64,000 nucleotides of DNA from Rhodobacteraceae bacterium LMO-JJ12 (GCA_021555075.1 JAKGBX010000001.1:868001-932000); one strand, 5' to 3'; positions 17,211 through 26,097 are shown, numbered from the stretch's first letter. Translations and numbers: made by a program. Notes: generated by a model not told the origin, from the sequence alone.

Positions 17211-17525
17211 TTATCCCTTTTTGTCGAGAAGTTCGATTTCGATGAAAGCGCAGGGGAAATCATTGCCGCTGATCACGTCATGCTCAACACCGAGTTCGCG
17301 GAAATAGGGAACACCGGTTTTCAGCTCGGCTGTCATGTGTTTGCTGTCGGGCAGGTCGATTTCGAGCGCGCCATCGAATTGCGGAACCACCACGTAATCA
17401 TGTTCGTGCCGGTGCCAGCCGGTGTTGTCGCCCTTGTTGGCGAAGGACCAACGGGTGACGCGCACGCGGGTATTGTCAATCAGGATGTCGCTGGTGGCGG
17501 TGCCGCCGAGAGTTGCATCACACAT
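17211..17525 (-). CDS. small cupin protein
   Basis: A 104-residue single-domain cupin. The two cupin motifs are visible: WHRHEHDYVV in the first half, giving the His-x-His and Glu/His metal ligands, and a weaker second motif with GVEHDVISG. Small cupins bind Fe, Mn or Zn and act as dioxygenases, isomerases or sugar-binding sensors. It sits inside the homoprotocatechuate operon, between the VOC dioxygenase and the FAH-family gene, with only three bases to the latter. No standard hpa gene encodes a cupin, so it may be an accessory step or metal/effector sensor. Function not known. Confidence 0.75.
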   Translation of the reverse strand: MCDATLGGTATSDILIDNTRVRVTRWSFANKGDNTGWHRHEHDYVVVPQFDGALEIDLPDSKHMTAELKTGVPYFRELGVEHDVISGNDFPCAFIEIELLDKKG

Positions 17526-17548
17526 GGGGTTTTCTTTCCGGTCCGCTG

Positions 17549-17570
17549 TTTCATCTTTCTACAAATACTC
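17549..17570 (-). repeat. dispersed intergenic element, copy B
   Basis: Minus-strand copy of the 22-bp element: it reads GAGTATTTGTAG then AAAGATGAAA. It lies in the 58-base gap between the VOC dioxygenase stop and the cupin start, inside an operon. Confidence 0.7.
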
Positions 17571-17583
17571 AAAATTCCGCCGC

Positions 17584-18564
17584 TCACGGTGCGATGATCG
17601 GTTGGGCTTTCATGTCGCTATCTACCGGGGTGGTGCCTTCGAAAACGCTGCCTTCCTCGAACCAGGAGCGCGGCGCGGGGGCGCCCCAAAGGGTCTGGCG
17701 CTGGGGGTCTTTGAGATCCCATTTGATCGCTTCGAGATCGGGATCGACGGTTTGATAGTCCGAGCAATAGATCTCGATGCGGTGGCCATCGGGGTCGCGG
17801 ATGTAGAGGAAGAAGGCGTTGGAGATGCCATGCCGCCCAGGGCCGCGCTCGATGTTGGAGACCCAGCCTGTGGTGGCCATCAGATCGAGCAGGTCGATGA
17901 TGTTGAGCGGGGTCGGCACCCAGAAGGCGGTGTGATGCAAGCGCGGGCCGGTGCCGTTGGTGAAGGCCACATCATGCACGCCGCCCTTGCGGTGCATCCA
18001 GGCGGCCCAGACGCGGCCAGACTCGTCATCTTCGGTGTATTCGGTCGTGCGGAAGCCGATCTCGTTGTAGAAGGCGACGCTGTCATCGACATTCGACGAG
18101 AACATGTTGAAATGGTCGATCCTGAGTGGTTTTACCCCCTGGTAGAGCTTGTATTCTTGGTGGATCGGCGCGAGGCGGTCCATCTTGACGTAGAACTCGA
18201 GCGGGATGCCGAAGGGATCGCGGGTGCGCAGGGTGCGGCCCATATAGGGGCGCTCGACCCATTCGGTGGGCAAGCCTTTGGATCGGAAGAACGCTTCGGC
18301 CTTGTCGAGGTCGGGTTCGTCATAGAGCTTGAAGCCGAGCACGCCGACATTTGCCTCTCCGGCTTGTTTCAGAACGATGCAGTGATGGCCGCGTTCCTCC
18401 ATCGCGCGCAGGTAAATCTCGCGCGCGTCTTCATGGGTGACTTGCAGACCCAAGGTGTCAACGTAAAAGGCGCGCGATTTTTGCAGGTCGGTTATGTGGT
18501 ATTCAACGTGAGACAGCCGCACGATGTTGAACGGCGGGTAAAGGACAGGGGCGGGAACGGGCAT
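17584..18564 (-). CDS. type I (VOC-fold) homoprotocatechuate 2,3-dioxygenase
   Basis: A 326-residue two-domain vicinal oxygen chelate extradiol dioxygenase. It follows the Brevibacterium fuscum HPCD pattern closely: His151 (RIDHFN), His211 (PRLHH) and Glu264 (HRIEIY) correspond to the metal ligands His155, His214 and Glu267, and His197 (VHDVAF), Tyr254 and Trp189 correspond to the second-sphere residues His200, Tyr257 and Trp192. ERGPGRHGISNAFFLYI is shared almost word for word. It should open the ring of 3,4-dihydroxyphenylacetate next to the hydroxyls using Fe(II) or Mn(II). AAGGAGACTTGAT precedes the ATG. A non-homologous enzyme for the same reaction is the next gene upstream. Confidence 0.9.
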   Translation of the reverse strand: MPVPAPVLYPPFNIVRLSHVEYHITDLQKSRAFYVDTLGLQVTHEDAREIYLRAMEERGHHCIVLKQAGEANVGVLGFKLYDEPDLDKAEAFFRSKGLPTEWVERPYMGRTLRTRDPFGIPLEFYVKMDRLAPIHQEYKLYQGVKPLRIDHFNMFSSNVDDSVAFYNEIGFRTTEYTEDDESGRVWAAWMHRKGGVHDVAFTNGTGPRLHHTAFWVPTPLNIIDLLDLMATTGWVSNIERGPGRHGISNAFFLYIRDPDGHRIEIYCSDYQTVDPDLEAIKWDLKDPQRQTLWGAPAPRSWFEEGSVFEGTTPVDSDMKAQPIIAP

Positions 18565-18651
18565 ATCAAGTCTCCTTCAGCGAGCAGCCGCTTGGTCTGA
18601 CGTCGTTTTCCTCGAAGGAAAACAGGTCGGCATTTTTTGTAAAATTCTGCA

Positions 18652-19506
18652 TCAGGTCACCGGAAAGATCACGTTGGTCTGGCCGGTGCCGGAAGACGGG
18701 AAATAGGGCGTGACCACCTCGCATTTGGCGTCATATTTGTCCCAGCCAAGCGCGCCGTAGAGCATTGCCGTGTCGTGCATGAACCCTTCACCGCAGCATA
18801 GGCTGGCATAATCACCGAGCATTTTGAGGAAGGTGGCATGATCGCCGTTCTTCCACATCTCGAGCACGTGCAGATCCATTTGACGGTTGAATTCCGAGCT
18901 GATGGTGAAGGTGCCGTTATTGGCGGCGTAATCCTTGTTGGGCCAGATCTTGTGTGACAGTGAGCCGGAGGCGACCAGCAGAACCTTGCTGTCGGAAGCC
19001 TCAACCGCTTCGCGGATTGCTTGGCCTACAATGCGGCTTTCGTCGTGGCCATGCACGGTGCACCAGGCCGCGACGGAGACGACCTTCATCTCGTGTTCAC
19101 GCGACATGAACCGTAGCGGCACCAGCGAGCCATATTCCAATTCGAGACTGTCGAGGTGATGGGCCAGCGTGTGGGCGCCCTTGTCGGTGGCGACCGTGGC
19201 GATAGCATCCCCCAGCGCGGGGTTGCCCTCATAGGCGTAGGGCATGTTCTGGATGAAATGGGGGAATTCGTTGGAGGTGAACAGCCCCTTGAAACGGCTG
19301 TTGGCGTTGATGTGAAAGCCCGCGTTAACCACCCAATGGGTGTCACATATCACCACGGTGTCAGCGCCCAGAGCCTTGGCACGGCTGGCGATTTCGGTGT
19401 GACCGTCAATGGCGGGCTGGCGTTTGCCTTTCACGGGTCCATCCTGTTCGGACATCAGCATGGTCGGCACGTGGGTCATCTTGGCGGCGAGAACGATCTC
19501 TCCCAT
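18652..19506 (-). CDS. hpaD: type II (LigB-fold) homoprotocatechuate 2,3-dioxygenase
   Basis: A 284-residue class III extradiol dioxygenase closely resembling E. coli HpaD/HpcB along its full length (MGEIVLAAKMTHVP start, CDTHWVVNAGFHIN, TSNEFPHFI, SSGTGQTNVIFP end). Expected Fe(II) ligands are His12, His57 and Glu240 (GEGFMHDT), with His185 (GSLSHK) as the acid-base residue. It cleaves 3,4-dihydroxyphenylacetate to 5-carboxymethyl-2-hydroxymuconate semialdehyde. AGGGAGACCAGAC precedes the ATG. It is 27 bases downstream of hpaE and 87 upstream of a VOC-fold enzyme predicted to do the same step; no key residue looks lost in either. Confidence 0.93.
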   Translation of the reverse strand: MGEIVLAAKMTHVPTMLMSEQDGPVKGKRQPAIDGHTEIASRAKALGADTVVICDTHWVVNAGFHINANSRFKGLFTSNEFPHFIQNMPYAYEGNPALGDAIATVATDKGAHTLAHHLDSLELEYGSLVPLRFMSREHEMKVVSVAAWCTVHGHDESRIVGQAIREAVEASDSKVLLVASGSLSHKIWPNKDYAANNGTFTISSEFNRQMDLHVLEMWKNGDHATFLKMLGDYASLCCGEGFMHDTAMLYGALGWDKYDAKCEVVTPYFPSSGTGQTNVIFPVT

Positions 19507-19533
19507 GTCTGGTCTCCCTGCGGGGCTTTCGGG

Positions 19534-21057
19534 TCAGGCACCTAGCCGCATGATCGTGTGTTGGCCGGTGGCGAATCCGATGTGCTTTTGCTCCATGTAG
19601 AACTCAAAACTCCAGTCGCCGCCATCACGCCCAATGCCGCTGGCCTTGACGCCTCCAAACGGGGTCGGCAGGTGGCGGACGTTTTCGGAGTTTACCCAGA
19701 TCATGCCCGCTTCCAGCCTGTCGGTAAAGCGCAGCGCGCGGGTGAGATCGTTGGTCCAGACGTAACCCGTCAGGCCGTATTGTGTGTCATTGGCCATTTC
19801 CAGCGCTTCTTCTTCCGTGCTGAACGGGATCGAGGTCAGCACCGGGCCGAAGATCTCCTCCTGCGCGATGCGCATCTTGTTGGTCGCATTGGTGAACAGG
19901 GTGGGGCGGATGAAATAGCCCTCATCGCCAATCTTTTCGCCGCCAGCGGCAATGGTGGCGCCGTCTTCGTGCGCGACTTGGAAATAGGAGGTGACCTTGT
20001 TGTAGTGTTCTTCGCTCACAAGAGGGCCGATTTCGGTCGCGGGATCAAGCGGGTGACCGACCTTGATGTTGTTGACGCGCTCGACAAGGCGCGCCTCAAA
20101 TTCCTCGCGGATCGTGTCCTGCACCAGCAGGCGGGAAGACGAGGTGCAGCGCTCGCCGTTGATGGAATAGATCATGAAGATCACCGCATCGAGCGCGCGT
20201 TCTAGATCAGCATCATCAAACACAATGACGGGGTTCTTGCCGCCAAGTTCGAGATGCATGCGCTTGAGCGTGTCGGCGCCTTGTTTGGTGATGATCGAGC
20301 CTGTGCGGCTTTCACCGACAAAGGCGATGGCCTTGATCGCGGGGTGCTCGGTGAGGCGTTTGCCGGCGTCATGTCCATAGCCATTAACGGTGTTCAGGAC
20401 GCCCGGCGGCAGGCCGGCTTCTTCGGCGATCTCAACCAGCAGGCGTGCGCTTAGCGGGCTGTCTTCGGCGGGTTTGTGCACCACGGTGCAGCCAGCCGCC
20501 AGCGCCGGGGCAATTTTCCAGGTCGAGAGCATGAACGGCGTGTTCCACGGGGTGATCACGCCCACGGGGCCGATTGGTTTGCGGGTGGTGATGTTCATCA
20601 ACGTGGGCGATTGAAGGTGCTGGCCGTCGCGCGCCTGAACCACCTGATCGGCGAAATAGCGGAAATTTTCAGCTCCGCGCAGAGCGGCTTTGGACATGAA
20701 GCGTAAGGTCTGGCCTGTGTCCCAGCACTCACAGAGCGCGATTTCCTCGGCGCGTGCTTCGATGGCGTCGGCGACATTGATCAGGATCTTCTTGCGCTCA
20801 AGCGCGGGCATGTCGCGCCATGCAGGGAAGGCATCGGCAGCGGCCTTGGCAGCGGCATCAATATCGGCTTCGTTGCCGCGTGCCACATCACAGATCACTG
20901 ATTTGTTCACGGGCGAGATTGTCTGAAACACGCCGCCCGATCCCGCGCAATCTTTGCCGGCAATGCGATTCATGATCCCGGTTTCCTTGAAGCGGGCAAG
21001 GTAGCCGGAAAGCTTTTCGATGTTCTGCGCAAGTGCTGTCATGGCGTAATCTTTCAT
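19534..21057 (-). CDS. hpaE: 5-carboxymethyl-2-hydroxymuconate semialdehyde dehydrogenase
   Basis: A 507-residue NAD-dependent aldehyde dehydrogenase. The nucleophile Cys304 (NGERCTSSSRLL) and general base Glu270 (HLELGGKNP) are present; the dinucleotide fold carries GVITPWNTP. GERCTS is characteristic of the HpaE subgroup. It oxidises the ring-cleavage product to 5-carboxymethyl-2-hydroxymuconate. The ATG at 21057 overlaps the isomerase stop (ATGA); a second ATG at 21042 with GAAAG eight bases before it would give MTALAQ and is equally possible. Position between isomerase and dioxygenase genes supports the pathway assignment. Confidence 0.9.
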   Translation of the reverse strand: MKDYAMTALAQNIEKLSGYLARFKETGIMNRIAGKDCAGSGGVFQTISPVNKSVICDVARGNEADIDAAAKAAADAFPAWRDMPALERKKILINVADAIEARAEEIALCECWDTGQTLRFMSKAALRGAENFRYFADQVVQARDGQHLQSPTLMNITTRKPIGPVGVITPWNTPFMLSTWKIAPALAAGCTVVHKPAEDSPLSARLLVEIAEEAGLPPGVLNTVNGYGHDAGKRLTEHPAIKAIAFVGESRTGSIITKQGADTLKRMHLELGGKNPVIVFDDADLERALDAVIFMIYSINGERCTSSSRLLVQDTIREEFEARLVERVNNIKVGHPLDPATEIGPLVSEEHYNKVTSYFQVAHEDGATIAAGGEKIGDEGYFIRPTLFTNATNKMRIAQEEIFGPVLTSIPFSTEEEALEMANDTQYGLTGYVWTNDLTRALRFTDRLEAGMIWVNSENVRHLPTPFGGVKASGIGRDGGDWSFEFYMEQKHIGFATGQHTIMRLGA

Positions 21058-21443
21058 CAGGTCTTGGGCAGGTGGTCGCGGATGGTGCCGGTCTTGGGGC
21101 TGAGATCGGGATCGATATCGCGCATCTCGACCGATAGCGCGATGGAATGGCGGGCAAGTGCGGGGGCCATGAAGGTTTGCAGCGCGTCAAATACAGCTTG
21201 CGTGGCGCGGGATTTATCCTCGGGCGCGCGCCCGGCGCGCAGGCGGATCGACAGATCAAGGAAGGCGTGTTTGGGATCGCCATTGGCTATTGAGACATGG
21301 GTCGCGCGAAAGGCCCGAACGCGCACGCCGGGCATCGGGAAAACACCGGTTTCAATGGCGGCGCGGCGCAGGTGATCGCAAAGGGCTGCGATATCCACCA
21401 TGTCTTCCAGATTGGCCGAATACTCGATGCTGAAATGCGGCAA
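21057..21443 (-). CDS. hpaF: 5-carboxymethyl-2-hydroxymuconate delta-isomerase
   Basis: A 128-residue tautomerase-superfamily enzyme, CHMI. After Met removal the N-terminus is Pro1-His-Phe, the catalytic imino acid of the family, and the segments GIFP-like TGVFPMPGVRVRAF and IALSVEMRDIDP match E. coli HpaF/HpcD. It isomerises 5-carboxymethyl-2-hydroxymuconate to the 2-oxo tautomer for decarboxylation. The start codon is TTG at 21443, supported by GGAGGAG seven bases upstream; a weak start in front of the first gene could limit expression. It is the first gene of the leftward hpa operon and overlaps hpaE by four bases. Confidence 0.88.
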   Translation of the reverse strand: MPHFSIEYSANLEDMVDIAALCDHLRRAAIETGVFPMPGVRVRAFRATHVSIANGDPKHAFLDLSIRLRAGRAPEDKSRATQAVFDALQTFMAPALARHSIALSVEMRDIDPDLSPKTGTIRDHLPKT

Positions 21444-21473
21444 GTCAGGTCTCCTCCCAGATCACCCTCCCAG

Positions 21474-21500
21474 TATTAATTAACATGTTAAGAAAAATAG
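21474..21500. promoter_or_regulatory. AT-rich palindrome in the hpa operon leader, probable repressor operator
   Basis: Perfect 12-bp palindrome TTAACATGTTAA at 21480-21491 inside a TATTAAT...AAAAATAG AT-rich patch about 35 bases upstream of hpaF, in otherwise GC-rich DNA. MarR-type (HpaR/HpcR) repressors control homologous operons and favour such sites; the regulator itself is not in the window. Confidence 0.55.
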
Positions 21501-21565
21501 CAAAGCTGAGTCAAGCCAAAATGCGCGCATTATTACAGGCCCCTCGGACAGGGCGCGCGAGTGTG

Positions 21566-21587
21566 CTTCATCTTTCCTGAAATACTC
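21566..21587 (-). repeat. dispersed intergenic element, copy C
   Basis: Minus-strand copy reading GAGTATTTCAGG then AAAGATGAAG, the best match to the consensus. It lies between metG's 3' end and the hpa leader. Confidence 0.75.
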
Positions 21588-21640
21588 GCTGCGCCACGTC
21601 GGCCACAGGCACAAGGCCTGCGGCGCGCACGCGGGTCAGC

Positions 21641-23353
21641 TTAGCTGCGTGTGCCGGAAAAGCGGCTTGCCCAGTCTTCACGCTGTTCGTCGTCGATTTT
21701 CGAGAACAGGTTCTCGGGCACTGAAAACTCATGACCTGCGGGCAGCGCCGACAGAGCCTCGGCCACGTCGTCGGGCCATTCGGTATCAAGCGTGTTCATC
21801 GCCGACAGGAGCGTTGCCGTAGCATCGGGGATGAAGGGTGAGGACAGCACCGCATAGAGCCGGATGAGGTTGAGCGCGAGGCGGATTTGCGCGGCCGCCT
21901 TGTCGGGGTCGGTCTTGAAGGTGGACCAAGGCGCGGCCTCTTGCAGGTATTCGTTGCCTGCCGACCAGATCGCGCGCAACTCTTGCGCGGATTTGCGTAC
22001 CTCCATCGCTTCCATGTTGGACTCGTAAGCGCGAATGCGGGTGGTGAGTTCAACGATCAGGCGTTCTTCATCTGGCCCATAGGTGCCTGCCTCGGGAACC
22101 GTTTCACCGAATTTCGAGCGGCAGAATTTGGTGACGCGGGAGACGAAATTGCCCAAGACATCCGCCAGATCCTTGTTGACCGACGCCTGGAAGTTTTCCC
22201 AGGTGAATTCGCTGTCCGAGCTTTCGGGTGCGTGGCTGAGCAGCCACCAGCGCCAGTAATCCGGTGGGAGGATTTCCAAAGCCTGATCCATGAACACGCC
22301 GCGGCCTTGGCTGGTGGAGAACTGGCCACCATCGTAATTCAGATAATTGAAGGATTTGATGTAGTCGACCAGCTTCCAAGGCTCGCCTGACCCGATGATC
22401 GTCGCCGGGAAGCTGAGCGTATGGAACGGCACGTTGTCCTTGCCCATGAACTGGGTATAGCGCACGTCGTCCGCGCCTTTATCGGTGCGCCACCAGCGTT
22501 GCCAATCGTCGCCTTTGCCCGCCTCGACCCATTCCTGTGCGGCGGCAATATATTCGATGGGGGCGTCAAACCAGACGTAAAAAACCTTGCCCTCCATACC
22601 GGGCCAGGGTTCTTCGCCTTTCATGACCGGGATGCCCCAATCAAGATCGCGGGTGATGCCACGATCGCGCAGGCCGTCACCATCGTTGAGCCATTTCTTG
22701 GCAATCGAAGTGGTTAGTACCGGCCAGTCGGTCTTGGTGTCGATCCACGCGTTGAGCTGATCGCGCATTTTCGACTGGGTAAGATAGAGGTGCTTTGTTT
22801 CACGCACTTCCAGATCGGTGGAGCCGGAAACGGCGGAACGCGGGTTGATCAGATCGGTTGGATCAAGTTGTTTGGTGCAGTTTTCGCATTGATCACCACG
22901 GGCATTTTCATAGCCACAATTGGGGCAGGTGCCTTCGATATAGCGATCCGGCAGGAAACGGCCATCGGCCTTGGAATAGACTTGCTTTTCCGAGACTTCC
23001 TCGATCAGTCCGGCCTCGGCCAGTTTGCCTGCGAAATGCTGGGTCAGCTTGTGGTTTTGCGGGCTGGAGGAGCGGCCGAAGTGATCAAATGACAGGCGGA
23101 AGCCATCGGCAATTTTGGCCTGTACGGCGTGCATTTCGGCGCAGAATTCGGCGACCGGTTTGCCAGCTTTGGCGGCTGCAAGTTCGGCCGGGGTGCCGTG
23201 TTCGTCGGTGGCACAGAGGAACAATACTTCGTTGCCGCGGGCGCGTTGGTAGCGCGCGAAGAGATCGGCGGGCAGTTGAGAGCCGACAAGATTGCCTAGG
23301 TGCTTGATGCCGTTGATATAGGGAATGGCAGAGGTGATGAGATGGCGGGCCAT
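21641..23353 (-). CDS. metG: methionyl-tRNA synthetase
   Basis: A 570-residue class I aminoacyl-tRNA synthetase that charges tRNA-Met. The HIGH-type motif is HLGN at residues 18-21 after PYINGIK, the zinc knuckle is [17 protein letters not shown] (two CxxC pairs), and the KMSKS-type loop reads FSTSQGRG. The anticodon-binding helical domain fills the C-terminal third. It lacks the C-terminal tRNA-binding OB domain found in E. coli MetG; a free CsaA-like domain is encoded at 2496. The upstream 57-codon ORF ends 14 bases before the ATG. Confidence 0.95.
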   Translation of the reverse strand: MARHLITSAIPYINGIKHLGNLVGSQLPADLFARYQRARGNEVLFLCATDEHGTPAELAAAKAGKPVAEFCAEMHAVQAKIADGFRLSFDHFGRSSSPQNHKLTQHFAGKLAEAGLIEEVSEKQVYSKADGRFLPDRYIEGTCPNCGYENARGDQCENCTKQLDPTDLINPRSAVSGSTDLEVRETKHLYLTQSKMRDQLNAWIDTKTDWPVLTTSIAKKWLNDGDGLRDRGITRDLDWGIPVMKGEEPWPGMEGKVFYVWFDAPIEYIAAAQEWVEAGKGDDWQRWWRTDKGADDVRYTQFMGKDNVPFHTLSFPATIIGSGEPWKLVDYIKSFNYLNYDGGQFSTSQGRGVFMDQALEILPPDYWRWWLLSHAPESSDSEFTWENFQASVNKDLADVLGNFVSRVTKFCRSKFGETVPEAGTYGPDEERLIVELTTRIRAYESNMEAMEVRKSAQELRAIWSAGNEYLQEAAPWSTFKTDPDKAAAQIRLALNLIRLYAVLSSPFIPDATATLLSAMNTLDTEWPDDVAEALSALPAGHEFSVPENLFSKIDDEQREDWASRFSGTRS

Positions 23354-23367
23354 GGGGTATCCCTGAT

Positions 23368-23541
23368 CTAAGGCGTTTCACCTTGTTCCTGAGACAGGGA
23401 TGAGGCGAAACGCGGCGCGACGAATGTTTGTTGCGGGCGTTTCACACAAGCACCCGAGAGGCAGGTTTTGTGCGAGACGCCTTGGCGTTTGCGCATCCAA
23501 TAAACCATCGTGCGGCGGAGTGCCAGCGCCGGAAACCGCAT
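23368..23541 (-). CDS. small coupled ORF, 57 residues, hypothetical
   Basis: A 57-residue ORF whose ATG (23541-23539) shares its first base with the TAA stop of the MFS gene, a TAATG junction typical of reinitiation. The product is basic with two Cys (TCLSGAC) and no hydrophobic span. It has no recognisable family, and no obvious ribosome site. The tight junction and its placement in a 187-base gap before metG are the only support; it may be non-coding. If real, its translation would depend on the MFS gene. Confidence 0.3.
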   Translation of the reverse strand: MRFPALALRRTMVYWMRKRQGVSHKTCLSGACVKRPQQTFVAPRFASSLSQEQGETP

Positions 23542-24761
23542 TACTTCTCGCGGGTTTTTCCAAACAGGCGACCGATCAGGAAGGTTGTGCGCGGCGACCA
23601 GACATAAGGCGTGCGCATCTCTGGCGCGGCGCGTGAGCGCATCCGTGTGAGGCCGAACACGATCAGCACGGCGTGACCGGCCCCGATCATGAAGAAGAGC
23701 GCCGATGGGCCGTATCCTTCCATCAGCCACGACGCCACGAGCGGCGCCGCGATAGCGCCGGTCGCATACCAGAACATCAATGCGGCAGAAAGCTCGACCC
23801 GTTCGTCATTGCTGGCGAAATCATGGGCGTGGGCGGCCGAAATGGAATAAATCGGAAAGGTGGTGAGGCCAAATATGCCAGCCAGCAGCATGATGCCTGT
23901 TGTTGTCAGCCCGGTGAGGAGCGCCGTGGCTGCGCAGCTAAGCGTTGCGGCGAGAGACATGGCGATCAGCACCCAGCGGCGGTCAAATTTGTCCGCCAGC
24001 CAGCCAACCGGATATTGCGCCAGTGCCCCGCCGAGCACGAAGGCGGCAAGGAACCAGGCGATCTGGGTCGTCGCGAGGCCGACTTCTTGGCCATAGACCG
24101 GCCCGACCATGCGAAATGATGCCGAGCTGAGCGCCGCCACGACAACCCCGGCGGCGGCCAGCGGCGAACGGGTCACGGCCAGCATCGGGCGCAGCCGGGG
24201 GGCGGCGGGGGTGTCCGGCTGGGGCGTTTTTGACAGGGTGAGCGGCAGGAGGGCAGCGCAACACAAGAGCGCCAGCAAGTTGTAGGAAACATAGGAGGCC
24301 GGAGCGAGAACCGAGATCACCAATTGCGCAGCGAGCGAACCCGTCATGTCGACAATCCGGTAAACGCCCATCGCGCGACCACGGGTTTCGTTGGTGACCT
24401 TGGCTTGCAGCCACGCTTCGACCACCGTGTAGCAGCCCGCAACACAAAGCCCCGAGGCGACCCGCATTATGGCCCAGGCGTAGGGGTCGATCACGAGATA
24501 ATGGCCCAGAAGCCCGATGGCGCCAGTGGCTGTGAAGGCGGCGAAGGCACGCGAATGGCCGACATTGCCCATCAGGCGCGGCGCCCACCAGCAGCCGATG
24601 AAGAAACCGAAGAAATGCGCTGACCCGAGCAGGCCAATCTGTTCGCGGCTGAAACCGAGCGCGAGGCCCGATAGTGCATCCAGCGGTCCGACGCCGCCCG
24701 AGGAAAGCTGCAACAGGATGACCGACAGGAACAGGGCGGCAAAGGAAATCAACAAACGCAT
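23541..24761 (-). CDS. MFS transporter, YcaD-like
   Basis: A 406-residue major facilitator with about twelve hydrophobic spans. The first half carries GSAHFFGFFIGCWWAPRL between spans 2 and 3 and RGRAMGVYRI in the loop after span 4-5, as in the YcaD/TetA-like subgroup; the second half has the repeated WLADKFDRRWVL motif. The C-terminal tail (about residues 385-406) is basic and cytoplasmic. Members export drugs or metabolites with proton antiport. It is divergent from an aldo/keto reductase across 292 bases and followed by metG. Substrate unknown. Confidence 0.85.
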   Translation of the reverse strand: MRLLISFAALFLSVILLQLSSGGVGPLDALSGLALGFSREQIGLLGSAHFFGFFIGCWWAPRLMGNVGHSRAFAAFTATGAIGLLGHYLVIDPYAWAIMRVASGLCVAGCYTVVEAWLQAKVTNETRGRAMGVYRIVDMTGSLAAQLVISVLAPASYVSYNLLALLCCAALLPLTLSKTPQPDTPAAPRLRPMLAVTRSPLAAAGVVVAALSSASFRMVGPVYGQEVGLATTQIAWFLAAFVLGGALAQYPVGWLADKFDRRWVLIAMSLAATLSCAATALLTGLTTTGIMLLAGIFGLTTFPIYSISAAHAHDFASNDERVELSAALMFWYATGAIAAPLVASWLMEGYGPSALFFMIGAGHAVLIVFGLTRMRSRAAPEMRTPYVWSPRTTFLIGRLFGKTREK

Positions 24762-25053
24762 GGGGCCAGCATGTCATGCGAGCCGGGCTTGGCAAGTGGC
24801 GGAGCGACAGGGACGTGTCGTTTTTCTTGGTTGGGTGCAGCTTGCGCCAGTTGTGTGTTTCGGGTTTGGATGTTTGTTGCAGAGATGGCCCGCTTTTAGC
24901 GGGATGGTTAAGACAAACACCTTGCCACCGTGTGTGTTGGAAGAAGACCAAGGCGGGGGCTGGATAACGACCTCACCCCGAAGTTGGGTTGATGCCCTGA
25001 CATAGCGGTGTAAGGGTGCCGCTGAAAATTTGGTAACCGCAAGGGGCAGGTGG
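24762..25053. other. 292-bp divergent promoter region, MFS / aldo-keto reductase
   Basis: Non-coding region between the MFS gene (-) and the aldo/keto reductase gene (+). I see no clear operator or conserved promoter element; the last 15 bases hold GGGGCAGGTGG, the ribosome site for the reductase. Confidence 0.5.
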
Positions 25054-26097
25054 ATGAAACGGGTGGCATTGGGGCGGTCGGGGATTGAGGTGAGCGAAAT
25101 GTGCCTCGGCTCGATGACATGGGGAACGCAGACATCGCAAGGCGAAGCACATGCCCAGATCGAACGCGCATTGGCGTGCGGGGTGGATTTCATCGATACA
25201 GCCGAAATGTACCCGGTCAATCCGGTGAGTGCCGAAACCACGGGCCGCACAGAAGAGGTGATCGGCAACTGGTTTGCCCGCACAGGGCGGCGGGCAGAGG
25301 TGGTTCTGGCCACCAAACATTCCGGTGAAGGAATGAAGCACGCGCGCGATGGTGCGCCGATTTCCAGCGAGACCATTCCGGGTGCGATCGAGGACAGTTT
25401 GCGGCGGCTCAAGACGGACTATATCGACCTGTATCAGCTGCATTGGCCCAATCGCGGGTCTTACATGTTTCGCCAGAACTGGCGTTATGATCCGTCATCG
25501 CAAGACCGCGACCAAACCATCGCCCATATGGAAGATGTGTTGGGCGCGCTTGGTGATGAGGTGGCCAAGGGGCGTATTCGCGCCTTTGGCCTGTCTAACG
25601 AGAGCGCCTGGGGCACAGCGCAATGGCTTGGTGTGGCCGAGCGGGTCGGAGGCCCGCGCGTTGCGTCGATCCAGAACGAATATTCTCTGCTTTGCCGGTT
25701 GTTCGATACCGATCTGGCCGAGTTGAGCCACAATGAGGATGTGCCGCTTCTGGCGTTTTCGCCGCTGGCGGCAGGGCTATTGAGCGGAAAATACCAAGGC
25801 GGCGCGGTGCCTGAAGGATCGCGGATGAGCCTGGTTCCCGAGCTTGGCGGGCGGCGGACCGAGCGGGTGTTTCCGGCGATCGACGCCTATATTGAGATTG
25901 CGCGACGCCATGGGCTCGACCCGTCGCAGATGGCACTGGCTTGGACCCTGGCACGGCCCTTCCCCTGCATACCGATTTTCGGCGCAACGACGCTGGAACA
26001 ATTGGAACTGGCGTTGGGCGCTGCGGATGTGGTGCTCTCTGATGAGGTTCTGGACGAGATCGACACGGCACACCGCGCACATCCAATGCCATATTGA
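25054..26097 (+). CDS. aldo/keto reductase, Tas-like
   Basis: A 347-residue NADPH-dependent (alpha/beta)8 oxidoreductase. DFIDTAEMYPVNP carries the catalytic Asp and Tyr, the catalytic His is in LYQLHWPNR, and the C-terminal FGATTLEQLE segment binds the NADP phosphate. The shape (long loop with FRQNWRYDPSSQDRDQT) matches the Tas subgroup of E. coli, whose natural substrates are not settled. The ATG at 25054 follows GGGGCAGG by four bases; the frame from 25030 is an upstream extension. A strong bidirectional terminator at 26206 ends the transcript against pckA. Confidence 0.85.
   Translation: MKRVALGRSGIEVSEMCLGSMTWGTQTSQGEAHAQIERALACGVDFIDTAEMYPVNPVSAETTGRTEEVIGNWFARTGRRAEVVLATKHSGEGMKHARDGAPISSETIPGAIEDSLRRLKTDYIDLYQLHWPNRGSYMFRQNWRYDPSSQDRDQTIAHMEDVLGALGDEVAKGRIRAFGLSNESAWGTAQWLGVAERVGGPRVASIQNEYSLLCRLFDTDLAELSHNEDVPLLAFSPLAAGLLSGKYQGGAVPEGSRMSLVPELGGRRTERVFPAIDAYIEIARRHGLDPSQMALAWTLARPFPCIPIFGATTLEQLELALGAADVVLSDEVLDEIDTAHRAHPMPY

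Noticed and set aside
23368-23730. 120-codon ORF overlapping the MFS 3' end
   Set aside because: Its first half is the MFS gene in another frame; only the last 57 codons could be real and are listed separately.
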